From NCBI GenBank assembly GCA_003133205.1, contig PKWK01000126.1, forward strand, positions 1 to 50,748: DNA of 50,748 bases. The letters run 5' to 3'. The position numbers and the translations under genes were made by a program. This DNA is from Granulicella sp. (GTDB taxonomy: Bacteria > Acidobacteriota > Terriglobia > Terriglobales > Acidobacteriaceae). Of the stretch, positions 27,401 to 35,278 are shown piece by piece; within the stretch, counting starts at the first letter, position 1, and every line of letters begins with the position of its first letter. The notes under the pieces were generated by a model. The model was not told the origin of the DNA and did not search any database. It saw only the letters and a program-made list of their open reading frames with translations.

Positions 27401-27589
27401 GAAGCCGTCTGATGTCTGCACCATCGCATGGACAGAACTCTGCGGCAGCCCGTTCTCCGTGCTCCAGACTTGTTTGGCAAATCCATCCAGTCTGGTGCGA
27501 GGATCGAGGGCATACGCCAGCCTGCATCCGAAAGATGCGAACACCCACAGAACCAAAAATCCCGAGGAACACCAGATGAATCGCCGCAT
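24449..27589 (-). CDS. Two-component sensor histidine kinase with periplasmic beta-propellers
   Basis: A protein of 1046 residues from ATG 27589; the frame extends three codons to a TTG. An N-terminal membrane segment (GFLVLWVFASFGC) is followed by about 700 residues of two-component-regulator propeller repeats (WSTENGLPQSSVHAM, LWIGTSGGLSRL and many similar). A Y_Y_Y-type domain and one membrane helix (ILFVVFLGALGLGLYVL) come next. The cytoplasmic part is a HisKA_3/HATPase module: phospho-acceptor His in REIHDTLAQ (about 844), N box QEAVANAVRHAN and G box DDGRGFD. Sensors of this layout often detect polysaccharide fragments. No extra DNA-binding domain is fused; the separate NarL-type regulator follows directly. 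Confidence 0.93.
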   Translation of the reverse strand: MRRFIWCSSGFLVLWVFASFGCRLAYALDPRTRLDGFAKQVWSTENGLPQSSVHAMVQTSDGFLWLGTEGGLARFDGYQFRIFDRENTPGLAGDDIRCLLEDRLGALWVGTASGLTRLKDGRARTFTPADGVPAGAVRRVLEGGDGRLWILTEGGLTTASVANTDSARVEFRTFSQSDGLSDGRVLSQAPDANGGIWIGTSEGLNHVVGTRVESGPAGTLGMRIDALANEPGDTSTLILASPDGVMRLKAGVLSVLAKRGELPIGGVRTLLATRDGVWTVGRSSVSLIQPKRTVTFAAGIALPGTQVTTISEDQRGAVWIGTNAGLARFWNGQMETTTGSGESEAAAVLAILEDHEGDIWVGTETAGVKVLRQRAFEVVRVPANLAEGASTSVLQAADGALWMGTNGAGVARISGSQAVPHSYTMKDGLASDTVLALGVGGAHPEDIWVGTPDGLSLLHGGRWKTFTSADGLGDDLVRSVLPAHDGGVWVGTRHGVTRWKDGHGTTLTTAQGLGSDLVGPMLEDSAGDLWIGTSGGLSRLHAGALSNYGVADGLPSNTITTLEASANGAFWVGTNGQGLARWDGSKFFSFGASPAIPREIFGLLEDGSGFLWASSSHGIFRISIAEVNSFRADQKSEVSVVPYSTADGLPPIETGDAGYPSAWRLNDGRLAFASRRGIVVIDPSRSLRSVEPPPVALEQITVDDKSVTPEEISSLAPGPLHFSFLFAGISLAAPHRVQYRYMLEGLDRTWIDAGTRRVAYYTNIPHGHYRFLVCARNEGDAWGQPAVLPFELRPHFYQTVWFKILFVVFLGALGLGLYVLRVRTLQSRFNAVAAERNRLAREIHDTLAQSFVAVSVRLEVMSQMLRSTAGVERCRAQLDQTRTLVRESLDEARRSIWDLRSDGADGQSLPARLGGLVRGTVPRIADTRLEISGVYRALAQSLEDELYRIAQEAVANAVRHANAKTLRLRLSYELEQVSLDVGDDGRGFDVAHAPSGEGGHFGLTGMQERARILGTEVILESVPGKGSSVRVVVPLTPDHKEKRKRI

Positions 27590-27692
27590 GAATGCCAATC
27601 AATACCGTCCCGGAATCGCAGGTTCAAGCATCGATGTAAAGCATACCCTGCTTTGCGGCGGCTCAAGCAGGCTATCTCAAAGCGCTTAGGCG

Positions 27693-27724
27693 CAAAAAAA
27701 TCAGCGTCCCGAAAAGGGACGCTG
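27693..27724 (-). terminator. Rho-independent terminator after the intact TonB-dependent receptor
   Basis: On the minus strand a perfect 9-bp stem (CAGCGTCCC with GGGACGCTG, loop TTTTC) is followed by A and seven Ts (27700-27694). It lies 111 bases after the receptor stop and about 100 bases before the kinase start, so kinase expression needs its own promoter. Confidence 0.88.
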
Positions 27725-27834
27725 CAGGAAGTAACTTCGATTCCCAAGATACCGCCCCCTACCCTTCGCGTCTTCCATCCATAGGCTGAATCTCACTCCA
27801 CCTTTAGGTGGAGGGAAGCGACGCTATGGCCCAT

Positions 27835-30800
27835 CTAGAACGAAAGGCGCGCGCTCAACTGGATCTGCCTTCCCGGTGTGGTCACCTCAGTGATGGACCC
27901 GAATCCAGCTGTATTGACGAATCGATTCGGTGTGCCAAGGTTTGTATGGTTCACTGCGTTGAAGAATTCGCCGCGGGTCTCCAACCGCAGCGACTCGCGG
28001 AGCGGGAAGCTGCGGACGATACTTACATCCACCGTCTCCATCCCCGGCCCTGCCACAGAGTTGCGTCCGACATTGCCGAACGCATAGGCCGGGGGCGCTG
28101 CAAACGCCGCTGGATTGAACCACGTTACAGCATTGCGTGTTCCGGGGCCGAAGACAGGCTTGCCAGTCAGACTCGCGCGCACCGGATTTTCCCCGAGCGC
28201 GGTGCCTGCATTCGCCGTATCTCCAAAGACCGAGATCGTCAGCGGAAAACCACTCTGCAACTGAACGATCGTCGACGCTCTCCAGTCCGCCGTCACTAAC
28301 CGAGTCAACCGATTCGAACCCCACGTGGGCACATCGTAAACCGCGCTGAGCGCAAAGCGGTTCCGCACATCGCACGCCGGCCCCTTCTCCGCCGCAAGAT
28401 TGTTGTTGTCCTGCGGAATGGCTGATTCAAACATTGGGGAACGGAAATCCGGTGCGTTGGACAGGCTCTTTGACCAGGTGTAGTTGACCAGTAGGCTTAG
28501 ACCTCGATTCGTACGCCGACGGACGTTCACATAACCAGCGTCGTACCAGCTTTGCGCCGAGTTTTCCAGCAGGTTGATGGTGCTTACTCCAAAAGTCGTA
28601 CTTGTCACAGTGACATCCGCAGGCAGCACTGTATTCGGCACAAAGCTGATCTTTTTGAACGGTCTTCGCGGTTGAATCAGCCCCGGTCCAGGCTGAGCGT
28701 TGTTGATCAGGTGCGCCCTCTGCAGGTGGAATCCGCGTGAGCCAAGATAGCCGATTTCCAGGCTTGTACTCTTGTCCAATCGCTGCTCGATCGACGTGCT
28801 CCACTGCTGAAGATACTGCGGGGAAGGATTCGTCTGCATCCCTGTGAAGCTGACCACCGTTGTACCCAGGACTGCCGGAGCGAAGTTGAACGTGCTTATC
28901 GAAGGAGTGAAATTGTCGCTCTGATTTGTCTCCGGAAAAACATACGGCACGTTATGCCGTTGGTTGCACCACGTGTTCATATCCACCGGGGTAAAGAACA
29001 CTCCGAAGGCCGCATGCAGCACGACTCCTCTGCTCGGAAAGCTTTGTGACACACCTAGGCGCGGCGCGAAGTTCGCCCGGTTCGGATACATGAGCCCCTT
29101 GGGCTGACCATTCTGTCCGCCGATGAAGACGCTCGGCGTGCCATCCGGGGCGAAGGTCAGATTGCTGTTTGTATATTTGATGTCTACCAGGGCGCTCATG
29201 TATTCGTACCGCACGCCATAATCGAGGGTCGTGTTGTTCGTGAGCCGGAAAGTGTCCTGTCCGTAGCCCTCTGCATACCACTGCCTCAGGTTCATCTGTG
29301 GCACACCCGCCTGTCGTTGGCGCACCGCTGGGAGTCCTAGCAGAAAACTTGCAAGTGCTGATCCAGTGCCGTCGTTTGCCCCAATATCGGTCGTGAATCC
29401 GTTCGTGAACTGATAGTAGCCGCGATTCTGGAAGAAGCCCCACATCGGCCAGATGTACCGTTGATATACCGCGCCAAATTTGAGGCTGTGCCGTCCCTTG
29501 AGCCAACTCAAAGTGTCCCGGCCTTCTACGATCGTGTCCCACGCGTGCATCGGTGTCGCTGCGTAGCTGTCTCCTAAAGGCGAGTAGCCCTGGATGTTGA
29601 AGTACGGCGCACCCCACGCAGCCGCTCCGCCGAAGCCTACACCCTGAATTCCCAACTGGCTGACGATATCGTTCTTGTTCGCGCTTTCCGTCGTATGATC
29701 CATGCTTAACCGCGATATAGCTACGGTCGCGGTGTTCAACAACGAGGATGTGAAGACGTGGCTGTAGGAACCCAAACCTTGCTGCGACAGGTTATCGTGA
29801 AAATAACCAAATCCCGGCAGGTTCTCCGGCATGAAGCCATGTTCTCCGTCCGCGCTATATCGGATAAATGCCGTATCGCTTGCCCGCCACTGGTGATCAA
29901 CCCGGACGGTGCCCTGATCGGTGTCATGCACCTCGTTTCTAACATCGAGATAATTGTTCGAGTCATTTCCCGAACCTACGACCGTGGGCTGCCCCATCAT
30001 TGTCGTCCCGCCCATGCTGGCCATCATTATGCTAGGAACCGGCGCGTACTGCGTGAGCATGGCTACGGCGACGGGGTTCATGCGCGACTTGGGAATCACG
30101 TTGTTTGGGAAAGGCTGCCGCGTGAATTGCGGATTCTGGGCGCTTACCGGAAGGGTTGGGTTGTAGTTGGGATTCGTCTGTGTCGTGGCCGGATCATAGA
30201 TGGTCACTCCACTCATACTGAAATCTCCGGCTACCTCGTCAGACGTCGGAACCGTTTCCGTCATGGTGTCCGCCTGGACATGCCGCAATCCCTCATAATT
30301 CAAGAAGAAAAAGGTGTATTTCTTCCGCGAAATAGGACCGCCTAAAGAGCCTCCGAAGTTGTTCTGCACCAGATGCTTTGTTCCACCCATATCGTTGAAC
30401 GAGTGTGCGTCCATCGCTCCGTTGCGGAGAAACTCGTACGCCGTGCCGTGAAACTGGTTACCCCCTGAGCGAGTCACGATATTTACCTGACCTCCACCGG
30501 CCCCGCCCATCTCGGCCGAGTAGCTCCCCACCTGCACGTTGAACTCCTGCACTGCATCCGGAGATGCGCTGAAGTTCTGCGTGTTGAAGGTCGGGTCGGT
30601 ATTCGTTGCCCCGTCGAGCAGAAAGTAGTTCGCATTGGGACGGTTACCGCCAACGCTGATCGCCGATCGCTGCCCCGGCCGCCAATAGAGCGGATTCATA
30701 TCTCCCGACTGCGCGCCGTGACTCATGTGCGCACCGGGTACGGTCAACATCAAGTCCACCAGCATCCGCCCATTCAAAGGGAGTTGCGAAACCGACCGCT

Positions 30801-31212
30801 GGTCTACAACTTCCCCGACGCTCGCATCAGCCGTCTTCAGGAACTCCGCCGCAGCTGTCGCGGTTACAGTCTGGCCGTACGGCCCCACGGTCAACATCAC
30901 GTCCAGCACTGCTTGCTGCCCGACTTCCAGCTGTATCTCCTTGCGGGCTGTCGCGAATCCCGTGCTCTGTGCCTCCAAGACATAGGACCCTGGCAGTTGT
31001 CCTCCCAATTCGTAGAGGCCATGTGCGTCTGCGGTAACATGACGCACAATCCCGGTCTTCACCGATGTGAAAGTCACGCTTGCGAACGGGATGGCCAATC
31101 GCTGAGGATCTGTGACCACCCCGCGCAGAGCAACGTAGTTGGCCTGCGCTTTTACAACCGATGTTGAAAGCATCAAGGAGAGGAAGATAGCGAACAAACG
31201 AGGGCGTCTCAT
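27835..31212 (-). CDS. Oar-like TonB-dependent receptor, intact
   Basis: A protein of 1125 residues from ATG 31212, with AGGAG about 5 bases upstream. Signal peptide (LFAIFLSLMLSTSVVKAQ), carboxypeptidase-regulatory-like Ig domain (about 25-110, GVVTDPQRLAIPFASV), plug (about 130-230, LPLNGRMLVDLML) and a long beta-barrel ending IQLSARLSF, with the terminal Phe typical of outer-membrane barrels. In this phylum such receptors import complex glycans or other large substrates; the cargo cannot be read from the sequence. The propeller kinase pair lies downstream on the same strand and may control it. It is a paralogue, not a close copy, of the broken receptor at 7523-11325. Confidence 0.93.
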   Translation of the reverse strand: MRRPRLFAIFLSLMLSTSVVKAQANYVALRGVVTDPQRLAIPFASVTFTSVKTGIVRHVTADAHGLYELGGQLPGSYVLEAQSTGFATARKEIQLEVGQQAVLDVMLTVGPYGQTVTATAAAEFLKTADASVGEVVDQRSVSQLPLNGRMLVDLMLTVPGAHMSHGAQSGDMNPLYWRPGQRSAISVGGNRPNANYFLLDGATNTDPTFNTQNFSASPDAVQEFNVQVGSYSAEMGGAGGGQVNIVTRSGGNQFHGTAYEFLRNGAMDAHSFNDMGGTKHLVQNNFGGSLGGPISRKKYTFFFLNYEGLRHVQADTMTETVPTSDEVAGDFSMSGVTIYDPATTQTNPNYNPTLPVSAQNPQFTRQPFPNNVIPKSRMNPVAVAMLTQYAPVPSIMMASMGGTTMMGQPTVVGSGNDSNNYLDVRNEVHDTDQGTVRVDHQWRASDTAFIRYSADGEHGFMPENLPGFGYFHDNLSQQGLGSYSHVFTSSLLNTATVAISRLSMDHTTESANKNDIVSQLGIQGVGFGGAAAWGAPYFNIQGYSPLGDSYAATPMHAWDTIVEGRDTLSWLKGRHSLKFGAVYQRYIWPMWGFFQNRGYYQFTNGFTTDIGANDGTGSALASFLLGLPAVRQRQAGVPQMNLRQWYAEGYGQDTFRLTNNTTLDYGVRYEYMSALVDIKYTNSNLTFAPDGTPSVFIGGQNGQPKGLMYPNRANFAPRLGVSQSFPSRGVVLHAAFGVFFTPVDMNTWCNQRHNVPYVFPETNQSDNFTPSISTFNFAPAVLGTTVVSFTGMQTNPSPQYLQQWSTSIEQRLDKSTSLEIGYLGSRGFHLQRAHLINNAQPGPGLIQPRRPFKKISFVPNTVLPADVTVTSTTFGVSTINLLENSAQSWYDAGYVNVRRRTNRGLSLLVNYTWSKSLSNAPDFRSPMFESAIPQDNNNLAAEKGPACDVRNRFALSAVYDVPTWGSNRLTRLVTADWRASTIVQLQSGFPLTISVFGDTANAGTALGENPVRASLTGKPVFGPGTRNAVTWFNPAAFAAPPAYAFGNVGRNSVAGPGMETVDVSIVRSFPLRESLRLETRGEFFNAVNHTNLGTPNRFVNTAGFGSITEVTTPGRQIQLSARLSF

Positions 31213-32031
31213 GGGTCTCCTAAGTTGATCTATCTCGCAGGCCCCTCTTGTCGTCTACTGAGGGCTGTCGCGTCGACTAGGCATGCGCCTGTGACTGCCG
31301 ACACTGCGAGGGTCTGCTCTTTTGTGCTAGGGACAGGACGATACTATTCATTCGCCAGGAGGCTGTCCTCCCCCGAAAGAATGATTTAATTATCAAACTT
31401 ACGATGGGTGTGGCTCCGATGCGCTGTGCTATTCCGAGTTCCGCGCGCTATGTGCTATGCGTGACCCCGTGTATCGAGCGGCGTGCCGCGCATTACTCGT
31501 CCGATACAAACTTGCCAGCCGCTCTATCTCCGCTCGGCCACGACGACCAACCACCGCTCCAGACTCTCCGCTCATAAACACAGTCCATCACAAATCTTCC
31601 CCCGCCAACAGGTGCGTTCCTCGGACGCTCACGCACGAACAACTTCTTCGCTCAAGTTGAGGCAGAATTTCCTCACGAAGTCGTCCTCCGCCCAATTGGG
31701 GCCGAGATTGTTTCGGGGGATTTGACGGCAGGATGTGAGGTTCCATCGGAATCGAAACCTGCAACCTGGACACAGGAAGCGCGGCTACTGGCGGAGAAGA
31801 CCAGCCCGACCGGCTTCAAGGCGGCGCGAAAGTCGTTCGGCCTGTGGGATGGCACGCCTCAACATTTCAATTCCGATTAGCTTCCCAGCCAAGCAGCGCC
31901 GGCCGCTCGGGCGGGGCGTTTTTGACTGGCGCACTGAGTAGCGTCATCTTCATCTCGTCATTTGACATCAACGCAGCAAAGGACGCATTTGCAGATCATT
32001 CCCGATTTTGGAAAGGGGAGCCACGCGACGC
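31213..32031 (+). other. Gene-poor stretch with a possible relic reading frame at 31578-31880
   Basis: Over 800 bases without a convincing gene. The first 240 bases presumably hold the promoter of the receptor gene. On the plus strand a frame without a start codon is open from 31578 to TAG 31880. Its text is protein-like (NNFFAQVEAEFPHEVVLRP, then TGFKAARKSFGLWDGT), suggesting the tail of a gene whose beginning has been lost. I do not recognise the family. A GC-rich stretch followed by five Ts at about 31905-31925 could be its terminator. A small GGAGG/CCTCC hairpin lies near 31358-31371. Nothing else was identified. Confidence 0.3.
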
Positions 32032-32976
32032 CTATTCAAAAAACGGAAGCTCTTCCAACGCACGCAGCCATTGACGGAGCCATAGTCCGTCATTATTTCG
32101 TTCGTCCAAGAAAACCTTAGGAGGGGGAGTCTCGAGCCGTCCCCAGTTTTGGTCAGCAAGCTCAATGAGACTTCGTGGTGTCACTGCTCCGGCGTCAAAC
32201 CTGCCTTCGGCGTTGGCGAACCACCACATGTACTGACGCCAACTCAGGCCGATCCAAGGCTTTCCGGAAGGAATTTGTTCAAGGATTCTGGGGACAATGG
32301 GATTTTCGTTAGTCGATTCGCTAAACAGATCTCTCTGCTGGATTCTGAAAATATCACCCTGTCGTAGGAACGCCAGTAGGCTCTCCTCAAACCAATAAGG
32401 AACCTGGCCACCGCCTTCGCTGGGTTCTGCGAAACGGGTGAGCATAAAGCGGCGTAGGTTGAAGAACTTTCCAGTCGCGCACGAACTCGCACCTGCTGCT
32501 TTCCAAAGCAACATGTCTGAAGAACAAAAGCCAACTAGCGTTTCAACCCCTGCCTCTCTGAGGCAGGCGATTAGCTTCATTGCGCCCTTGAGTTGCTCTG
32601 CGTCAGCAAGTTCTCTGCGAGGCTCAGTTTCGTTCTTCAGAATTAGAAATACCCGGTCGATCTCCGAACGGGTCAGGATTGACGCAATCGTTAGTGCGCG
32701 ACCTTTTTGAGCTACGTCATTCATGTCTACGACCGTTGTCAATAATGGCGAAACTCCCGTGCCTCGAAGTCGCTCTAACAGGATCGCCCCAATCTCAACG
32801 AGTTGGACATAGTAGGAATCCGGATAGACAGATGGCACTATTGCCGGTGAACAAACTGCATTTACTCCAAGTGCAAGCGCAGTGTCTATGATTCTGTTTA
32901 TCACGCTGTTCCACCAGCCAGAGGAGCTAAGGTCGGCAGTTTCAACATCCTTCGGGAAATAGCCCCATGTAGGCAA
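32032..32976 (-). CDS. Hypothetical protein beside tRNA-Phe, lower GC than its surroundings
   Basis: The frame is open upstream through the tRNA gene, so the true start must be below 33126. Between there and 32976 no ATG, GTG or TTG occurs in frame. The first candidate is TTG 32976, preceded by GAGAGGGG; this gives 314 residues. Protein-like sequence (RVCLARELYAPRSERG) lies just upstream of that TTG, so the gene may be 5'-truncated. The product is soluble-looking, with motifs such as WGYFPKDVETADLSSSGWW and PWIGLSWRQYMWWF; I recognise no family. A hand count of two 60-base lines gave about 51 percent GC against about 62 percent in a line of the next gene, suggesting transfer. Confidence 0.6.
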   Translation of the reverse strand: MPTWGYFPKDVETADLSSSGWWNSVINRIIDTALALGVNAVCSPAIVPSVYPDSYYVQLVEIGAILLERLRGTGVSPLLTTVVDMNDVAQKGRALTIASILTRSEIDRVFLILKNETEPRRELADAEQLKGAMKLIACLREAGVETLVGFCSSDMLLWKAAGASSCATGKFFNLRRFMLTRFAEPSEGGGQVPYWFEESLLAFLRQGDIFRIQQRDLFSESTNENPIVPRILEQIPSGKPWIGLSWRQYMWWFANAEGRFDAGAVTPRSLIELADQNWGRLETPPPKVFLDERNNDGLWLRQWLRALEELPFFE

Positions 32977-33125
32977 CTTGCCCCTCTCGCTACGTGGAGC
33001 ATAGAGTTCTCTCGCGAGACAAACCCTCGTCGTGTTCCTACGCTTGAAGTTAGACCGACTCCGCCGCGATTGGAACGTTTTGGAACGTGATTGTTGATGG
33101 GGAACTCGGTAAGTTATTGAAAGGA

Positions 33126-33200
33126 TGGTGGCCAGAGACGGGATCGAACCGCCGACGCCGGCCTTTTCAGGGCCGCGCTCTACCACTGAGCTATCTGGCC
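33126..33200 (-). tRNA. tRNA-Phe (anticodon GAA)
   Basis: The minus strand reads a full cloverleaf. The acceptor GGCCAGA pairs with TCTGGCC, the D stem is GCTC/GAGC, and the anticodon arm CGGCC-CTGAAAA-GGCCG carries GAA. The T arm holds TTCGATC, and CCA is encoded at the 3' end (33128-33126). The T stem has one G-T pair. The 3' end points towards the low-GC orphan gene, a usual setting for an integration site, but no second copy of the tRNA end was seen in the window. Confidence 0.96.
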
Positions 33201-33452
33201 TTGGCATGAAACGCCTAGTTCGGGACAGCCAAGTGTAGCCCGAGCGCGACCGCGAGGAATCAGGGCAACCGCCATTCGGGCTACGATACATCCCGATCAG
33301 CGATCCAGCGGCAGAACCACTGGTCCAAGCGTCCACTCAAGTATAGCAACCCTGCGTGATCCCGCCAAACCGGTCGCAGAAAGCCGTCCGTCACGCATCA
33401 GGCTCGCGCTATGCTGGTTATCAATCTTACTTCGCAAAGTTGAGGAGCCAGC

Positions 33453-35240
33453 ATGACATCAATGGTTTACCCCGTCGCGCGGTTGCCATCCTCGCTTGCT
33501 GTCGCAAGCCTTACGGCCTGCCTCCTGGCGGCCGCCCTCGCGAGCCAACCCGCTGCCATCGCGCAAAGTGCATCTGCACCTCGCACTCACGCACCGGCTG
33601 CCGCAACATCTGGCGAGGCGCGTGCCTTGCGAGCGTTCGAGGCGGCGAAGGCCAGCAAAGCGAATGCACTCGCGCTCCAGGCATTTCTCGAAAAGATGCC
33701 CAAAGGAGCTGACCTGCACATGCATCTCTCCGGTGCCGTGTATGCGGAGACGTTTCTGGCTGAGGCAGTCAAGCAGGGGCTTTGCATTGACCCGGCCGCA
33801 TTGAAATTCACGCAGCCTGCCAATGCCGGCTGCGCCAATGGTGACCTGCCCGCCTCAGCAGTCCTGCAGGGCCCCGCCATAGTCGACAAGGCAAAAGGGA
33901 TCACAGGTCAGCAGCTCTACGATGCACTCGTAGACAGCTTTTCCATGCGCGGCTTCGTGCCCACTCCCGGCGTCACCGGACACGACCAGTTCTTTGCGAC
34001 GTTCAATCGCTTCGGCGGCCTCAAGGACTACGGTGGCGAGTGGCTCGACCAGGTCGCAGCCCGCGCCGCCGCGCAGAACGAGCAGTATCTCGAGATCATG
34101 CAGACTCCGCCCTTCTCGAATGCCGCGACTCTCGGCTACAAGATGGGCTGGCCCAAAGGCGCTGAGGAGTCCATCTCGAGCACGCAACTAGCGAGCCTCC
34201 GCGACCAACTCCTCCAAGCTGGCCTTCGCGATGAGATCGCTACCGACAGAAAGTCCCTCGCCGATGCCGAAGCCGCCCGCAGAAAAATCGAGTCCTGCGA
34301 CATCTACGACCAGTACAACGATGCAGATCACCAGCGATCCGACGAATCACCGAGCCACGGCCAGATTACGGAGATGGAGCAGGTCACCGCCGGCTGCAGC
34401 GTAAAGATCCGCTTTATCTATCAAGTGCTGCGCGCCTTCCCGCCGCAGCAGGTCTTCGCGCAGACGCTGCTCGGCTTCGAGGTTGCGTCCGCGGATCCGG
34501 ATGTAGTCGGAATCAACTTCGTTCAGCCAGAGGACGACCGCCGCGCCATGGCCGACTACCATCTGCAGATGCAGATGCTCGACTATCTGCACTCGGTCTA
34601 CCCCAACGTAAAGATTTCGCTGCACGCCGGCGAACTCGCTCCTGGCATGGTCCCGCCCGAGGGCCTCAAGTTCCACATCCGCGAGGCGATTGAGCTTGGG
34701 CACGCCTCCCGAATTGGCCACGGTGTCGACGTGCTCTACGAGCAGAACCACTCCGACGTTCCGGTGGAAATGCATGAGAAGCCGCTGCTGAAGGAGATGG
34801 CTGATAAGCACATCATGGTGGAGATCAACCTCACCTCCAACGACGTCATCCTCGGCATCAAGGGCCACGATCACCCGCTTACCGCATACCGCGAGGCGCA
34901 TGTGCCGGTGGCGCTCTCAACCGACGATGAAGGTGTCTCGCGCATCAACCTGACCCACGAGTATGTGCGCGCAGCAATGGAGTACGGCCTCGGCTATCTC
35001 GATCTGAAGGAGATGGCGCGCACCTCGATCGAACACAGCTTCCTGCCCGGGGAGAGCCTGTGGGAGAAGCCTGACGTGTTCACGCGGATGAAGTCAGCAT
35101 GCGCGGGACAGATGCGGGGTGCATCGCCGCCATCGGAGGATTGCGCTGCGTTGTTGAAGTCGAGCGAGAAGGCGGCCCAGCAGTGGGAATTGGAGCGCCG
35201 GTTTGCAGAGTTCGAGGCGAGTCCCGGTGATGCCCGCTGA
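33453..35240 (+). CDS. Secreted adenosine-deaminase-like metal-dependent hydrolase
   Basis: A protein of 595 residues with a signal peptide (ASLTACLLAAALASQPAAIAQ). The deaminase fold is marked by the metal ligands in LHMHLSGA (His89, His91), HAGE (391-394, catalytic Glu394), IGHG (His423) and the STDDEG pair (Asp491/492). These correspond to the zinc site and base of adenosine deaminases. It is longer than cytosolic Add (about 340 residues) because of an N-terminal extension and an insert of about 100 residues around 230-320, as in growth-factor-type secreted deaminases. Likely reaction: deamination of extracellular or periplasmic adenosine for nucleoside salvage. Other amidohydrolase substrates are possible. 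Confidence 0.88.
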   Translation: MTSMVYPVARLPSSLAVASLTACLLAAALASQPAAIAQSASAPRTHAPAAATSGEARALRAFEAAKASKANALALQAFLEKMPKGADLHMHLSGAVYAETFLAEAVKQGLCIDPAALKFTQPANAGCANGDLPASAVLQGPAIVDKAKGITGQQLYDALVDSFSMRGFVPTPGVTGHDQFFATFNRFGGLKDYGGEWLDQVAARAAAQNEQYLEIMQTPPFSNAATLGYKMGWPKGAEESISSTQLASLRDQLLQAGLRDEIATDRKSLADAEAARRKIESCDIYDQYNDADHQRSDESPSHGQITEMEQVTAGCSVKIRFIYQVLRAFPPQQVFAQTLLGFEVASADPDVVGINFVQPEDDRRAMADYHLQMQMLDYLHSVYPNVKISLHAGELAPGMVPPEGLKFHIREAIELGHASRIGHGVDVLYEQNHSDVPVEMHEKPLLKEMADKHIMVEINLTSNDVILGIKGHDHPLTAYREAHVPVALSTDDEGVSRINLTHEYVRAAMEYGLGYLDLKEMARTSIEHSFLPGESLWEKPDVFTRMKSACAGQMRGASPPSEDCAALLKSSEKAAQQWELERRFAEFEASPGDAR

Positions 35241-35278
35241 CGACGCATCACAACTGGAAGCGGACTAACTCGGCAACT

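Noticed and set aside
32977..33336. Extension of the orphan gene through the tRNA
   Set aside because: The interval contains a complete tRNA-Phe, so the open frame there is accidental.
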